Of a DNA stretch of 64,000 nucleotides, positions 1-11,551 are shown in pieces. The DNA is taken from assembly GCA_029379385.1 (NCBI GenBank), contig CM055605.1:11133001-11197000 (forward strand). Reading direction: 5' to 3'. Within the stretch, counting starts at the first letter, position 1. Each line of letters starts with the position of its first letter. The translations under genes and the position numbers were made by a program. Under the pieces are notes generated by a model. It had not been told where the DNA came from, did no database searches, and saw only the letters and a program-made list of their open reading frames with translations. This DNA comes from Quillaja saponaria (taxonomy: Eukaryota; Streptophyta; Magnoliopsida; Fabales; Quillajaceae).

Positions 1-1156
1 TTGCATTGGGAGATAACTGAAGGACTTATATGCTTGTAGAATTAGCTAAGCCTACTACTCATACCATCGAAAGTACATATATTTTGGAAGAACTTGTATA
101 GTCAAAGGAGACTGCAGGTATTTAAATTCAGTTGTGTAATTTTCTTGTGCTTTTAGTTCTTAATGATATTGTTATTAATGTTTCTTTTGTTTTTTCCTTC
201 TTCTAGCATCAACCTCAACTTGCAACCAGAAGTCTCTTATGGTAATTGACGAGTAAATGTAAGTTTTCTTTTAACACTCTTATTTTATTTTTCTTGCTAG
301 ATATTTTTATTTGCTGAAAAAGTGGACTGCTAAATATTTTCTTTCTTTTCTTTATTTGCAATGAAAGAAAAGGTTTGATATACTATAACCTTTAAAGAAA
401 ATTACCTTTCCTCTATTTTTCCCAAATTCATTTTGCACTTCATTGTTTTCCTTTCAATAGTGCCTTACTATTTGAATTTTTTAAGATAAATTGAATTATC
501 CCCTTGATTTCATAATTTTTTTCTTTCTCTAGATTTGATTGTCTATTTCAGAACATAATTTATGGGTAAATAGAGTAATTGGTTATTTTCTGTTGTAGGT
601 TCAGTCTTCTATTCAAGTCTTCACAACAGGCAGAGAAATGAAGCTGTATGAACTATTGCATTTAATATACTTTGACTTTGGATTTTAAATTCTAGAGTTT
701 GTAGGTAGTGTGCATTGCCAACTGCTAATGTTTTATTTAGTCTTTGGGCATGTAATTAAGTAAGTAACTGATTTAATCTTTTTGATATGTTTACTAAACC
801 TATATTTTTTAGTGTGTTTATCTTTTGATTTTATGAAGAAAATGAAGTTATAACCTGTTAAAACATGTTTTACGTTTTAAGATAGTAAAAAAATAAAATA
901 TATATGGACCTTATTTTTATGGCCCATAAAATCCATTAGTTATTCAAGAAAATAAGTGAATTTCAACTTGGGCATGGAGGCTCAATAGAAAAAATAGTGA
1001 TTTTTAGCTTGGGCCAAGAGGCCAGTTAGAAACTGAATCGAAACCGAGCAATCCATTAGCTTTGGTATAGTTTCGATTGCAATACAAGAAAAGAATTGAC
1101 AAAAACTGAGCCCTTAGATACTGACTTTAGTCGATTCAATATATATTCCCTTCAAC
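1..1156. other. AT-rich intergenic or intronic sequence, no gene recognised
   Basis: Many T-rich tracts and short open frames only. No protein family was recognised on either strand. It could be intron or UTR of a gene lying to the left of the window, but no exon could be supported. Confidence 0.5.
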
Positions 1157-3146
1157 ATCCCTGTCACACCCTTATATGAAAGTATGAGTACTGGCCGGAG
1201 AAATGAATAACTAAAACTCCGTAATCTTGACTTCAAATCAAATAAACACATATGACCATTACCCAATTATATTTTAAAAAAGAAAGCTTAGTTGTACTAA
1301 ATTAAAGACAGATTTATTTAACAAACACATGACATTTTAACTAAAATTTTTGGCAAAGGTTCCCCGTAAAATAGAACATGCTTAATAATACATACATATA
1401 TAATATGGCTACAATCAACTAGTAAACAACAGTAACAATATACGCAAAGGAGCTCCGCTCTATTCATCTCATCAATAACAACAGTTAAACTACTATACAA
1501 AAAAAAAAAAAATAACAATTCAAAGTCTAATGTGACTATAAACTTTGTTCTTTAGCTTCAAGTGTGTGATCTTGAATGAATACCTTGCCCCAACACAGTT
1601 GGCAAGTCACGAATCTCTAGGCGACGAACGCTGGTCTCTTGATACTAAAAACAACAACAAACGAAGAGTGAGTCATAAAGACTTAGTGAGCAAAAAACAT
1701 ACCCCAATGATACTAACATCAACCAAAGTATGAATAGCACACATATGTTAAATAATTTCATATAACAATTCCATATTATACGTATGTAGATATGAATAAT
1801 GTAAAATTCTGACCATTTATGTAATACACAAGATAAAAAAATCAAGCAAAATATTCGAATCACACTAATCAAGCAAGTCAACCAAAATGGCCAATTAGAG
1901 TAACTTAACACTTGCACACCAATCACATATCTTCCCTCGGGCAATTTTTGTGCTCGCAGACTAATTATATGCTCCTTACATATCCAACCCCCAAGGTTAC
2001 TCCAATATTTTAAATCACATATTAAATAGTCAAATCAAGATATCCTAGTGCACCCAGATTCTATTTCAAATATAAAAATTATTTTGAATAAAATCATTTT
2101 TATTAGCCCTTATCAAACAAAAACAAAGTAACATGTCAAACATAAATTCAAATAACTCAAATTAAATACTACACATCCTTGTATACTTATATATATAAAC
2201 ACATTTACTCAAATACATATAAAAAATTACATATTTTAATATAGCAACCAAATAATACGTTATCCACTCACAAAATTTATAGATTCGGTTCGTCGTCTCG
2301 TCTAGAATGTGAAGGTGTCGGCATATCCTCGACATGATCATGAGTTGAAAATCATAAATTCATATATTATTTTGAGTAATTACTTTATATTTAATTCTAC
2401 GATTCCTCAATCTTAGATATATGTATATATACTTAACATACTACTTGAGAACTAATTCCTCTTACACATTTATCGAATATGTTAAAGGTGTATCTAACTT
2501 TTTTTGAATATATATGTATATATACTTATACATTCATTAAGAAATCCACACAACTCATAAATTGTCATTTTATTTATATTCCAAACATTGAATTTAAGTT
2601 AACTAGTTATCTAATTTTCATCAAAAGCTTAGACTAAACCTTCTAATGTCACTATGTTTCAAATAACAACTCTTAATTCATGTCTTTGAATATTAACATA
2701 TTTGAATCCTAACTATTTATTTCACATTCTTAATTAAACTTAAAGGAATTACAACTAACTCACCTAAACTAAGAATTTAACAGCACTTAAACTAACATGA
2801 CTAACTTAACTAAATCAAAGTTTTAAGGTAAGCAGAAAAATTCCTGCACCTATTCCCTTGCTGCCATAACACCCTAAGGCCAAGATTAACCCTCAAGAGA
2901 ACAAGTTTAGAACTTGAGCTTGGGAGTTGGTTAAGCTACCCCAAGCCTCATGGCATGCCTAGTGGCTATTAGCTGCCTTGGTTCATGCTACCCGTGAGAC
3001 AACTGGGACATTTTTGGCAAAGAAAAAGCTTGCAACCCAAGGTAGAGGTGGCTACTGTCTGCCCTCTTCCTCACGGCATCAACAAGCTAAAAATAGGGCA
3101 TGGTAGTAGCCCTTCTTGTAGCTGCTCACAATCTCACCTTTGGTTT

Positions 3147-3204
3147 ACACCCACACCCACACACCCACACACCTACACACCTACACACCCGCATACCCAC
3201 ACAA
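3147..3204. repeat. Short tandem (ACACCC)n-like tract
   Basis: An imperfect run of ACACCC/ACACCT units lies inside the 2.7 kb LTR-like element. It produces proline/threonine/histidine-rich spurious open frames on the plus strand. Confidence 0.85.
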
Positions 3205-3729
3205 GAAACTTCGGAGCTCACGGGTAGGGGAATTACACACACATGGTTGGTAATTTTTGGCCTTAAAATAGAACAGACACACCTAACTAAGGAGACAATA
3301 CACACCGCAACAAGGAAAAGAAAACCAAATAGAGCAAAGACAAAAGAAATGAGAGGAACTCATACCTTAAGCTCGACTGCAACAAGAAAATTTTCACAAC
3401 TTCTAAAGCTAATGAACCAAGCTCAAAGATGGCGCCAAGAAGGAAAGAAAATAGGGGAGACTCGACAGAAATGAGAAGGAGATAGGCGGTGCAAAACAAA
3501 AAGGAAAGGAAAAATGAAATACATAGAAAAACAAAAAGTTTAAGAGTTGAAGTCAAAATTTTAATTTGTGATTGTAATTTAATCCTAGTTATATGTAGTT
3601 ATATATACATCATTATTATTTTCTATCTTATTCTTTTAATTAAATACTTATTTTACTCACCAATAAAATTTACACAATAAAATTTTAAGTTTTATATCAA
3701 CCAATAAGGTTGTGAAAATTAATTCTTAC

Positions 3730-3731
<2 letters not shown>

Positions 3732-3775
<44 letters not shown>
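3732..3775. repeat. (TA)n microsatellite
   Basis: About 22 uninterrupted TA dinucleotides near the right end of the LTR-like element. Confidence 0.95.
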
Positions 3776-3777
<2 letters not shown>

Positions 3778-3888
3778 AATATTCATTTACTTTAATTTTG
3801 CTTTGTGTAAAATTTTATGTACCTAATCACGACGAGTTACATACATCTATTCTAAAGTGTACATAAAATATTGGGTTATAACAATCCC

Positions 3889-5480
3889 ATAGCTAGTTTT
3901 CTACTCAAATAATTGCTGCCACAGTTTTTAAATGAACTTCACTACGATATAGATTAATCAATCTTCCTCTTGTACTAAATCAATGTAACAGTAGACACGA
4001 GAACAACTAAGAAATCATAGACAATTGCATAAGAGTAAGTACTTATTCCCATTTAATTTTCACCAAAGAAATACATGGTATAACATCCTTGAATAGTATG
4101 GTCCAAATTAGTTTGAATTTTTTTATAGATTTCTACTCATTCCGTATAAACATATCATAGTCAAATAGTGCATTTTGGCATATCAATCTCACAGGAATTA
4201 TCTTTTTCAAGCTATCTAAAACCAGACATAAAAAGACGTAGAGTTCTATCAAGTTGAGCAACCAAGTATTTAACCACAAAAATTACTATGGCAAGTAGAT
4301 TCCTCAAAATTTCTTATCTTTTTGGTATTGTTGCCAAATAGCCACAACTTCATGAAAGGGTATCCCTTGATATTGTATTTACTCTAATGCTTTACATATT
4401 TACTTCAAGACCTATAAGCATAGTTGAAAAAGTCTATATCTAAAGATAACTTCTTATTACTAAGGACAATGCTTTGTTGTTATGAAACATGCTCTCCTAC
4501 TAATACCATTGCACCTTCTCAACTAACGACAAGGATTCATATGACCCAACGGCTCACAATAAATTTCTAGAATAATTTACATCTATTTAAGAAAATATAT
4601 AGAAATATCATACCATGTACAAGACTTTCAAGCCTACACTAGTCTAAACATGGCTAGGGAACTTTAGAGGCAGGTAGAAAAATCTAGAGATTGCCATGTG
4701 TGCATCCAAGTTACCATTCATATTGAGCCTAGTAACTGGTGACATGACAATGTCCAATCCAAATCAGTAATGCAAAAACCCTTATTTTATGATTTGTTTT
4801 AGATTTACACAATATACATTTCCGACATTGTGATTCAAATAACTTGTATTTTTTCTTACATTTTCCATTCATCTAAGACTCAATGAAACAATAACATGAT
4901 TCTAATTTGTTTTCTATTTATCTCTAATCTAATTTCCATAATACTACATTAAAAATACTTCCCAAACTTAACCAATCTAGATATCATTATAGCCAAAATT
5001 TGTAAGTTTTTTTGAAAAATAAGTACCACTATTAATAATTATTAATTTAATGATATGTGTGTATTTTTTTTTTTTAAATTAAGGTCATGAAGCCATTGTG
5101 CAAGGTGAGATAAACTATTGCACATAGAATGTTAACGTGGTTAGTTACACATATAGAAAAAAGAAATTACAGTTTCAGCATAACTAGTAATGGAGTAATT
5201 TGGTTATGGCAAATTATTTTCAGTTAATGCCTTGGTATTCATATGTTTTGTGTTTCTACAATGCCATTTGATATTATAAGTTTTGATTCCTTATGTACCC
5301 ATATATATTGATGGGATTTTTTTTCGTGTTGAATTGTTATGGATTTTAAAAGAAAAACATTTGATTTCTTATCGTTTGAAATAATATTTCATTCAACCAC
5401 AGTTGCATCTAATTACTAATTTTAGTTTAACCTCTGAACATGTTAATGGCTAACTGTAAATCTTCTTTGCTTATGTGCAG
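3889..5480. other. No gene recognised; intron-like flank of racemase fragment
   Basis: AT-rich sequence without a supported open frame. Its right end (TTATGTGCAG before 5481) looks like a pyrimidine-rich intron 3' end leading into the racemase exon fragment, so at least the last few hundred bases may be carried-over intron. Confidence 0.4.
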
Positions 5481-5685
5481 GGGTTTGAGGTCTTGCTGCC
5501 AGATAGAGCAACTATGGAACACACAATGATTCCTTCTATTGATGCTTTAAATAGCAAAGACATAGAAGGGGCTCGAAATCTGTTAAGAATAGCACTTCAA
5601 GTTCTTTTGGTGAGGGCAGTGAAATCTGTCATCCTTGCTTTGGTTGATATGTGAGATCTCTTACCCCAGGATACTAATAGGGTGG
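5481..5685 (+). pseudogene. Aspartate/glutamate racemase-family exon fragment
   Basis: Translation from 5481 begins GFEVLLPDRATMEHTMIPSI and continues through a block containing GARNLLRIALQVLLVRAV. This matches the C-terminal part of plant aspartate-glutamate racemase family proteins (PLP-independent amino-acid racemases). An intron-type acceptor (GCAG) lies immediately before it. The frame hits a TGA where the family normally has arginine in an (A)xDDMRDLLP motif, after which DLLPQD is still readable. The homology then stops and runs into papain-like sequence. Upstream exons carrying the rest of the enzyme were not found, so this is a non-functional fragment. Confidence 0.75.
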
Positions 5686-6110
5686 ATCAAGGTTGCATTG
5701 CTTTACCACAAACAAGAACAATAACACCATGATCCAGTTGAGTGCCACAAGTTTCAGTAAAGGCACCATTCGAATAGAACTGGAAGTTAGAACCACTGGC
5801 ATTAATGGCAAAAGAAACAAGCTGATTAGCCACAGCTTTTAACATTTGTCTTTTCACTTTTATCTGGAAAATCTTGGTACCCATTAATTGTGGCTGTATC
5901 ATTGGCTTCTTTCTTACTATTTTAGGTTCCATCAACACCCTTATAGGCATACTTGACCTCTATTGTGAGGCCATGATTCTTTTGGATAAATTGGAAAGCA
6001 TATCCATAAAACCCCTCTCACAACCTTGATCTACCCCATTAGTGTCATAATCAACTAGTTCTTGCCTAGACAAAGAGACTAGTTTGCCAGTACCTTTCAT
6101 TGTTGCAATT
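5669..6110 (-). pseudogene. Papain-like (C1A) cysteine protease fragments, frameshifted
   Basis: On the minus strand from about 6110, one frame reads GTGKLVSLSRQELVDYDTN followed by GVDQGCERGFMD. This is the region just after the catalytic cysteine in plant papain-like proteases of the senescence-associated type. After a frameshift [17 protein letters not shown] is readable. A further frame (5893-5690) gives [20 protein letters not shown] and then CGTQLDHGV, which holds the catalytic histidine context. The catalytic cysteine block and the propeptide are absent and at least two frameshifts are needed. A second small piece (DTNRVDQGC) sits on the opposite strand at about 5671-5697, fused to the racemase fragment. 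Confidence 0.75.
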
Positions 6111-6114
6111 AATT

Positions 6115-6559
6115 TTATATACTTGATCTTTTACCAAGGTCATAATTTTAGTCATGATGTCTAAGTTTAGTATGAATTTTGAAGATCATAATTTTGTAAA
6201 GTAATTTCCATTTGTTTAAGTTTAGTATGAATTTTTGTAAACTTTTGAATGATAAAGTTATTTGAATTGATTCATTTACGGTTCACGGCCAAGCTTGTGA
6301 AGAATGATTGTTTGAATTGATCATTACATGTTTATTGCAGTGAATTACATTCTTAAATTGTGAGTTTCTTTAAAAATATGTCAATTTTCTATTAATAGGG
6401 GCATTTATGTCAAATTTGTCAAATTTTGTTTAAATCAAACAGGGGAATTGGAAAACTATTTTTATTTCTTGGATAAAAATTGGCATAACCAAAAGCATAG
6501 AAAGTTTTTATCGGGAAACATTTACATAGAAATATATTTTTTGGGAAACATATGCCATA
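6115..6559. other. No gene recognised
   Basis: AT-rich spacer between captured gene fragments and the first Copia remnant. Nothing supported. Confidence 0.5.
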
Positions 6560-7620
6560 TGAGTATTTCTTATGACCCGAAACAAACACCCCATAAAGGA
6601 ACTTGTACTGGTTGTGGAACTAATTAGGTAAAACACTTTCGATGGTTCCAATTTTATGTTTCCTACGACTGTATAAAATTAGTAAATTATCATTCGACAT
6701 TCGACATTCTCATAAGAATTCCATTACCAATATGAGTTTCACCTTCATTCCCTAATTTCTCAACCTCAAGAACACTTTCTTTCTCAACCTTAGGTACAGT
6801 TTCCTTATTTCAAATCTCTTCATCTTTCTTTTCCAAGTTACTTTTTTCTCAACTTATCCTCACTATAACTCTCTATTTGGAAAGATGACAGAGAGAAGTA
6901 AGCTCCCTATTCTAGAAAGGTAACATCCATTCTGACATAAGTTTTTATGATAGGTGGGCAGTTCACTTATAACTAATTTAAGTTGCTAAGTACCCAATAA
7001 AGATGCATTAAAAAACTTTCAAATCAAGTTTATGAATTTCCTTTCTATGCTCATGCACAAAACAAACATAACCAAAGACTTTAGGAAGAATAATTCCTTA
7101 AAGAAGATCCAAATGAGTCTTAAAAGCAAGAGCTCTTAGTGGCATTTGATTAATAATAAGATAAGCAGTTGAGAGAACTATATCTTCCCAGTAAGTTTTT
7201 GTCTTATTCATATATAGTGTACATCAACGATCTTACCACCTCAAGCAGATGTCAAATTTTCTATTATGCTGCACTATTTAAGTAGGAGTATTAACAGAAA
7301 TCGTTTGATGAATTATTCCATGATCATAAAGATAGTTTTGAAAAAATCCTTACTATACTCAATACCATTATCACTTCTCAAAATTTTAATTTCAACATCA
7401 AACTGAGTGCAAATAATCTTGGTAAACATCTTATAAAACTAAAGAACTTCTTTCCACACATCAAATAATCCAGTTAAGTAACAAACCACTATAACCAAAT
7501 AATGAGATAACTTGACTAAAGCCCTATACATCAGAATGAATAAGCATAAATGAAGAAATACTTTTACTGTTCATTGGAGCTTGTGTATCTCGCATAGTCA
7601 CAAGCATTATAAGTCAAATT
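6560..7620 (-). mobile_element. Copia integrase / post-integrase remnant
   Basis: Minus-strand translation in several frames gives Copia-type integrase segments: DNG-like core near 7370, then HQT...VNTP...NS near 7280. Downstream, around 7150-6880, INQMPLRALAFKTHLDLL, PKVFGYVCFVH and CIFIGY are readable. These correspond to the integrase C-terminal linker region of Copia polyproteins. Many stops and frameshifts mean it cannot be expressed. Confidence 0.75.
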
Positions 7621-7637
7621 GTTTAAAGTATATTTAA

Positions 7638-7805
7638 ATGTAAAGTATTAGAATGGGAAAGATCCAACACACTTCATTGAGTTTGTGAGGTTAATTGATT
7701 ATATTTATAATATTATTATGGAGTATGCAAGAGATAAAATTGATAAAAACAAGTAAAATACAAATGGTGATAAAGGTTATCACTGTTATCTTCAGTATGC
7801 CTCCT
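7638..7805 (-). repeat. Copia LTR remnant, copy A
   Basis: Resembles 8467-8670 and 17915-18108 (shared blocks include GAAAGATCCAAC and CACTGTTATCTTCA-like ends). It is read as a degraded LTR of the same Copia family. Confidence 0.6.
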
Positions 7806-7810
7806 TAAGC

Positions 7811-8056
7811 TCAATAGTCTAGAATGAACACTAAGCTTATCTCAAAATCAAACAAAGGAAACGCATCCAAGTGCTTTTTAGTAAAAATATTTGTGATTTG
7901 ATCGTTTGTGGAAATAAAACAACCATAGAGATCATTATGAGCAACTTTCTCATGAACAAAGTGAAAGTCTATCTCGATGTGCTTGGTACAAGCATGAAAT
8001 ATATGATTGATTGTCAAGTATGTGGTACCAATGTTACCACCTCCAATAGATGTCAA
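7811..8056 (-). mobile_element. Copia RNase H C-terminal fragment
   Basis: Minus-strand frame contains [19 protein letters not shown] followed by STNDQITNIFTK. This corresponds to the conserved end of Copia RNase H (R-TKHIE-DYHF...DQ-AD-FTK). It is joined directly to an integrase fragment at its 5' side, so reverse transcriptase is missing: an internal deletion derivative. Confidence 0.8.
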
Positions 8057-8450
8057 TTTTTCTATTCTGCTATACTATTTTGAGTAGGAGTATTAACATA
8101 CATGGTTTGATGAATTATTATATCACAATCACGAAGATAGTTTTGGAAAGATCTCTCAGTGTAGTAAGTACCATTAACACTTTTCAAAATTCTAACTTCA
8201 GCACCAAACTGAATGCAAATAATCTTGGAAAATATCTAATAGAACTAAAAATTTTATTCTTTCCACACATCAAATACACATAACTAGGCAAGAATCAATG
8301 AAGGTAACAACCACTTATAACCATATAATGAGATAACTCGACTAGAGCCTCACACATCAAAATGAATAAGCATAAATGAAGAAATACTCTTACTGTTCAT
8401 TGGTGTGTGTGTGTTTCACATAGTTAAAAGCATCACAAGTCAAATTGTGC
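8030..8450 (-). mobile_element. Copia integrase fragment, second copy
   Basis: A near repeat of 7200-7620. Minus strand reads FGAEVRILKSVNGTYYTERS, then IIIHQTMYVNTPTQNSIAE, the integrase core around the second catalytic aspartate (D-NG) and the catalytic glutamate. It ends in a stop where the family continues into RKNR. It lies between two LTR copies with RNase H, but lacks gag, protease and most of RT. Confidence 0.8.
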
Positions 8451-8466
8451 AAAGTACATATAAATG

Positions 8467-8670
8467 TAAAGTACTCAAATGAGAAAGATCCAACTCACTT
8501 GATTGATTCTGTGAGGATGGATTGGTTATATTTATAATAGTATCGTACAAGTATGAGATAAAAATAATAAAAACAAATCAAATACGAATGGTGATAGAGG
8601 TTATCACCAAACAAACTTGTTCTATTTTGAATTTGAATTCTTGGACTTAGCCTAATTACTATTATCTTCA
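8467..8670 (-). repeat. Copia LTR, copy B
   Basis: About 200 bp nearly repeated at 17915-18108 (for example AACTTGTTCTATTTTGAATT is shared) and more distantly at 7638-7805. A purine-rich tract (minus strand CTTGAAGGGGC) adjoins its high-coordinate edge, as a polypurine tract should adjoin a 3' LTR. Confidence 0.7.
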
Positions 8671-8689
8671 ATAAGCCCCTTCAAGCTCA

Positions 8690-9378
8690 AACGGTCTAGA
8701 ATGAACACTGAGCTTGTCACGAAATCGAACAAAGGAAATGCATCCAAGTGCTTTAGTAAAAATGTTTGCATTTGATTCTTAGTGGAAATCAAACAAACAA
8801 AGAGATCATTGTGAGATACTTTCTCACAAACAAGTGGAAGTCTATCTCGATGTGCTTGGTATGAGCATGAAATATATGATTGGTTGTCAAGTACATGGCA
8901 CCAATGTTATCACACCATAAGATAGGAGAAGATTCGGAAACTCCAAGTTCTCTTAATAAGGACTGAAGCTAATACAATTCAGATGCAGTAGTAGATAAGG
9001 CACAGTACTTTGCCTTTGTGCTAGACTTGGTCATAGTAGGTTGTTTGTGAGAGCTCCAAGAAATTAGATTTGGGCCAAAAATATGTTGTAATTGCTAGTT
9101 GATTGTGGGTCATATGGACATCCTGCCCAATCAGTGTTTGAGAATGAATAGAGCAAAGATGAATGTGATTGTCTTATGAGAAGACCATAAGATATTTTGT
9201 GTTCATCAAATAGAGGAAAATAAACTTGACAGCAGCCCAATGAACATTTGTTGGATAATGCATGAAATGAAAAACCTTGTTCACTACAAGAGAGATATTT
9301 GGTCTAGTAAAAGTAAGATATGTAAGAGTGTCCACTAGATTGTGATATTTTGTTTGATTTGTCAACGGATTGTTGATT
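8690..9378 (-). mobile_element. Copia RT end plus RNase H remnant
   Basis: Minus-strand frame at 9365-9174 reads NQTKYHNLVDTLTYLTFTRP and continues NKVFHFMHYPTNVHWAAVKF. This is the Copia segment after the RT core (YRSLVGSLxYLTxTRPDIxFAVN). Further degraded RNase H sequence continues to the LTR at 8670. It is collinear with the RT segment at 11554-12010 if the 9386-11551 insertion is removed. Confidence 0.75.
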
Positions 9379-9385
9379 AGTATTC

Positions 9386-9999
9386 TGTCACAATTACAGT
9401 AATCTTAATAAAATTACAATTTAAATAAGTAAATTGATGTAGATAAATGATTAAATTCAAATTGAGTCAAGAAGTGTAAAAGGCTCAAATGAAGCATAGA
9501 TATATCATTTTTTTTTTAAAAACAATTCGTGTCACAATGGAGATTGCTTAATCGATATAGAAGTCTCTTGACACGTTGTCCCCAGGATATAACATCTTAG
9601 CTACTATACATAGTATGTCTTTTAATTCCCTTTACAAGAAAAGAGACGAGTTCTCCTTGCCCACAACTTTCCTTACCCAAAATATAATAAAATATTAAAA
9701 ATGGAATTATATGAGAATTGTGTGTATATAGTGTATTTAGAAAGTGTAGTAATGAAGGGTTTACATAATAATAGGATTTTGTTACTTTTATATGAAAATA
9801 ATAATTGAAATGAATAGAGAATTAAGTGATATAAGTTACAAAATCAAATATTGAATTGTAACAATTCAATAGTCATAAAATGTTAGATTTTAAACCCTAC
9901 ATTTCCAAACCATAAAATTTGAAACTCCCAAAAATTTATGATTTCAATAAACTACCCAATAAATTTCATTTATATTATTTTTATTGAAATAGAGCAACA
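9386..9999 (-). repeat. LTR of an inserted element, full copy
   Basis: Read on the minus strand it begins TGTTGCTCTATTTC and ends GTGACA. A polypurine-like tract (AAATAAGTGGGAGAT) precedes its start at 10000-10014. The first roughly 78 bases are repeated in the same orientation at 11476-11551, next to the interrupted Copia RT. LTR length and outer end are inferred. Confidence 0.5.
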
Positions 10000-11475
10000 A
10001 TCTCCCACTTATTTTAATAAAATAATAAAAAAACATTTTACACAATATTGGGCAAATATAGAATACTATGCTTAATGAAAGTAACATTGCCTTGAACTTT
10101 CAATTGACATTTTTACAAATCTTGTCTAGAATCAATAGTAGTAATATGATTTTGAACTATGATTGCTTAAAGGATTCAAGAAATGTATATTGCACATAAT
10201 TGTCCAGGTGCAAATTTTGGACTCTAGCTAGCACATTAAGACCATGTTCTTATCCCACTTTCTTAAGTGTTATAGAGAATTAGCCTAATTCTCATAGGAG
10301 CGGCCTACTCTAACACTCACACAGGTGAAATCCATTAAGAGTGTTTCTACAATTTGTGACACTCTACTAATAAGAGATATAGATTTCATTAAGAGTAAAA
10401 ATAACTCAACCTTTCATCTCATTTTAGAATTGATGCGCCTACACCATATGGGTGATCATTTAAATAAATAAATAAATATATATATATATATATATATACA
10501 TATATATATAGTGGCACATTTCACCCATGATTCATTTTTTCCTTGAACCTAGCTCTTAGAATCTCTAATCACTAGGTTTGGTCCCTGTAGATAGTTTTTT
10601 ATTCTTTTGGCTAAGACTAATCCCCTTCAATCTATCCATCCAATTTTTTGACTCTAATTAGAAATTTAAATATTACACAATTTAATATATCAAAACATTA
10701 GATTATTTTACACATTATACCCACTTGCTACAATAGTATGCACATATGTGTAAAAATAAAAACAAGTGATTTTTTTTTTCTTCATAAAATTACCAATTTG
10801 TTTTTCATTAGACTTGGCTCACTTTTTTGTCACAGTATTATGAATCACAAATGATAGTCTCAATATTCTTTTTTTCCCGCACATGCACTAAATAGTTATA
10901 TTGACCTAAATTTCAGGTCATTAAAGTTGAATATGGTTTAAATCAAATCTAACACCACTATGCATTTCAGCAAAAAAATAATTTCACATTCATTCATATA
11001 ATGGAAAAGTAATCTCATCTAATTTCTAAAATTTGTAAATAGTAAATTCCACGATGATAATAAATCATCAATGATAGAGAAGTTGCATTCTCAAAAAGGA
11101 CTTTTCTTAGTTAATGTAAAATACATGATAATCTTTGGCACCATTATACCCTTCTTGTATAATAGTAATGCTTTAAAATGCATTATAACATTTAATACCA
11201 TTATATCATTTGTTGTATAATAAGAAGGCTTCAAAATAGATGATAACATTTGACACCATTATACCTTTTGTTGTATAATAGGAATGCCTTTTTTTTTTTT
11301 CTTTCTCTCAAACACATTGGCAATCATAAAGATGCGTAAAAATAAATTAATTTGTATCTCAAATTTTTGAGTTGTCCCAAAATTAATAGTCACAAATTTA
11401 TGAGAAATTAATACCACAATGATATTAATATAAAAAAGTATTCTCCAAAGAAGTACTTACATTCTCCCATTATAA
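10000..11475 (-). mobile_element. Interior of inserted non-autonomous LTR element, no coding
   Basis: The insertion separates two collinear parts of a Copia RT (IDD at 11553 and PLTNQTKYHNL at 9378). The interior has no recognisable gag or pol and contains the tandem repeat at 11141-11290 and an (TA)n-like tract at 10475-10510. A LARD-like, coding-free LTR element is the best reading. No clear target duplication was found. Confidence 0.5.
11141..11290. repeat. 57-58 bp tandem repeat, about 2.6 copies
   Basis: Units start with CCATTATA at 11141, 11198 and 11256 and contain TTGTATAATA followed by a TTCAAAAT-like block and ATAACATTT. Copies differ by several substitutions. Confidence 0.8.
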
Positions 11476-11551
11476 GAAACTCCCACAAATTTATGATTTC
11501 AATAAACCACCCAATAAATGATATTTATATTATTTTTATAATAGAACAACA
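11476..11551 (-). repeat. Truncated partner LTR of the insertion
   Basis: 76 bp closely matching 9921-9999 in the same orientation (shared ATTTATGATTTCAATAAA and ACCCAATAAAT). It abuts the interrupted Copia RT at 11552. Beyond 11476 the match stops, so this copy is truncated or rearranged. Confidence 0.6.

Larger units (their letters stand above)
1162..3883. mobile_element. Solo-LTR-like element, 2.7 kb, with 5-bp target duplication
   Basis: The element begins TGTCACACCC and ends GGGTTATAACA, which are imperfect inverted ends of the usual LTR TG...CA form. The 5-mer ATCCC flanks it directly on both sides (1157-1161 and 3884-3888), as expected for an LTR-retrotransposon target duplication. 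No gag or pol coding is seen inside and no internal LTR pair was found, so a solo LTR left by recombination, or a non-autonomous derivative, fits best. TGTCACACCC-type ends are common in Ty3/Gypsy LTRs. Family assignment is inference. Confidence 0.65.

Noticed and set aside
1645..1944. 99-codon open frame, minus strand
   Set aside because: Cys/Leu/Ile-rich translation of AT-rich sequence inside the solo-LTR-like element; no family resemblance.
3100..3556. Open frames rich in His/Thr/Pro (plus) and Phe/Leu/Ser (minus)
   Set aside because: They arise from the ACACCC microsatellite and purine-rich strand bias; no start context or homology.
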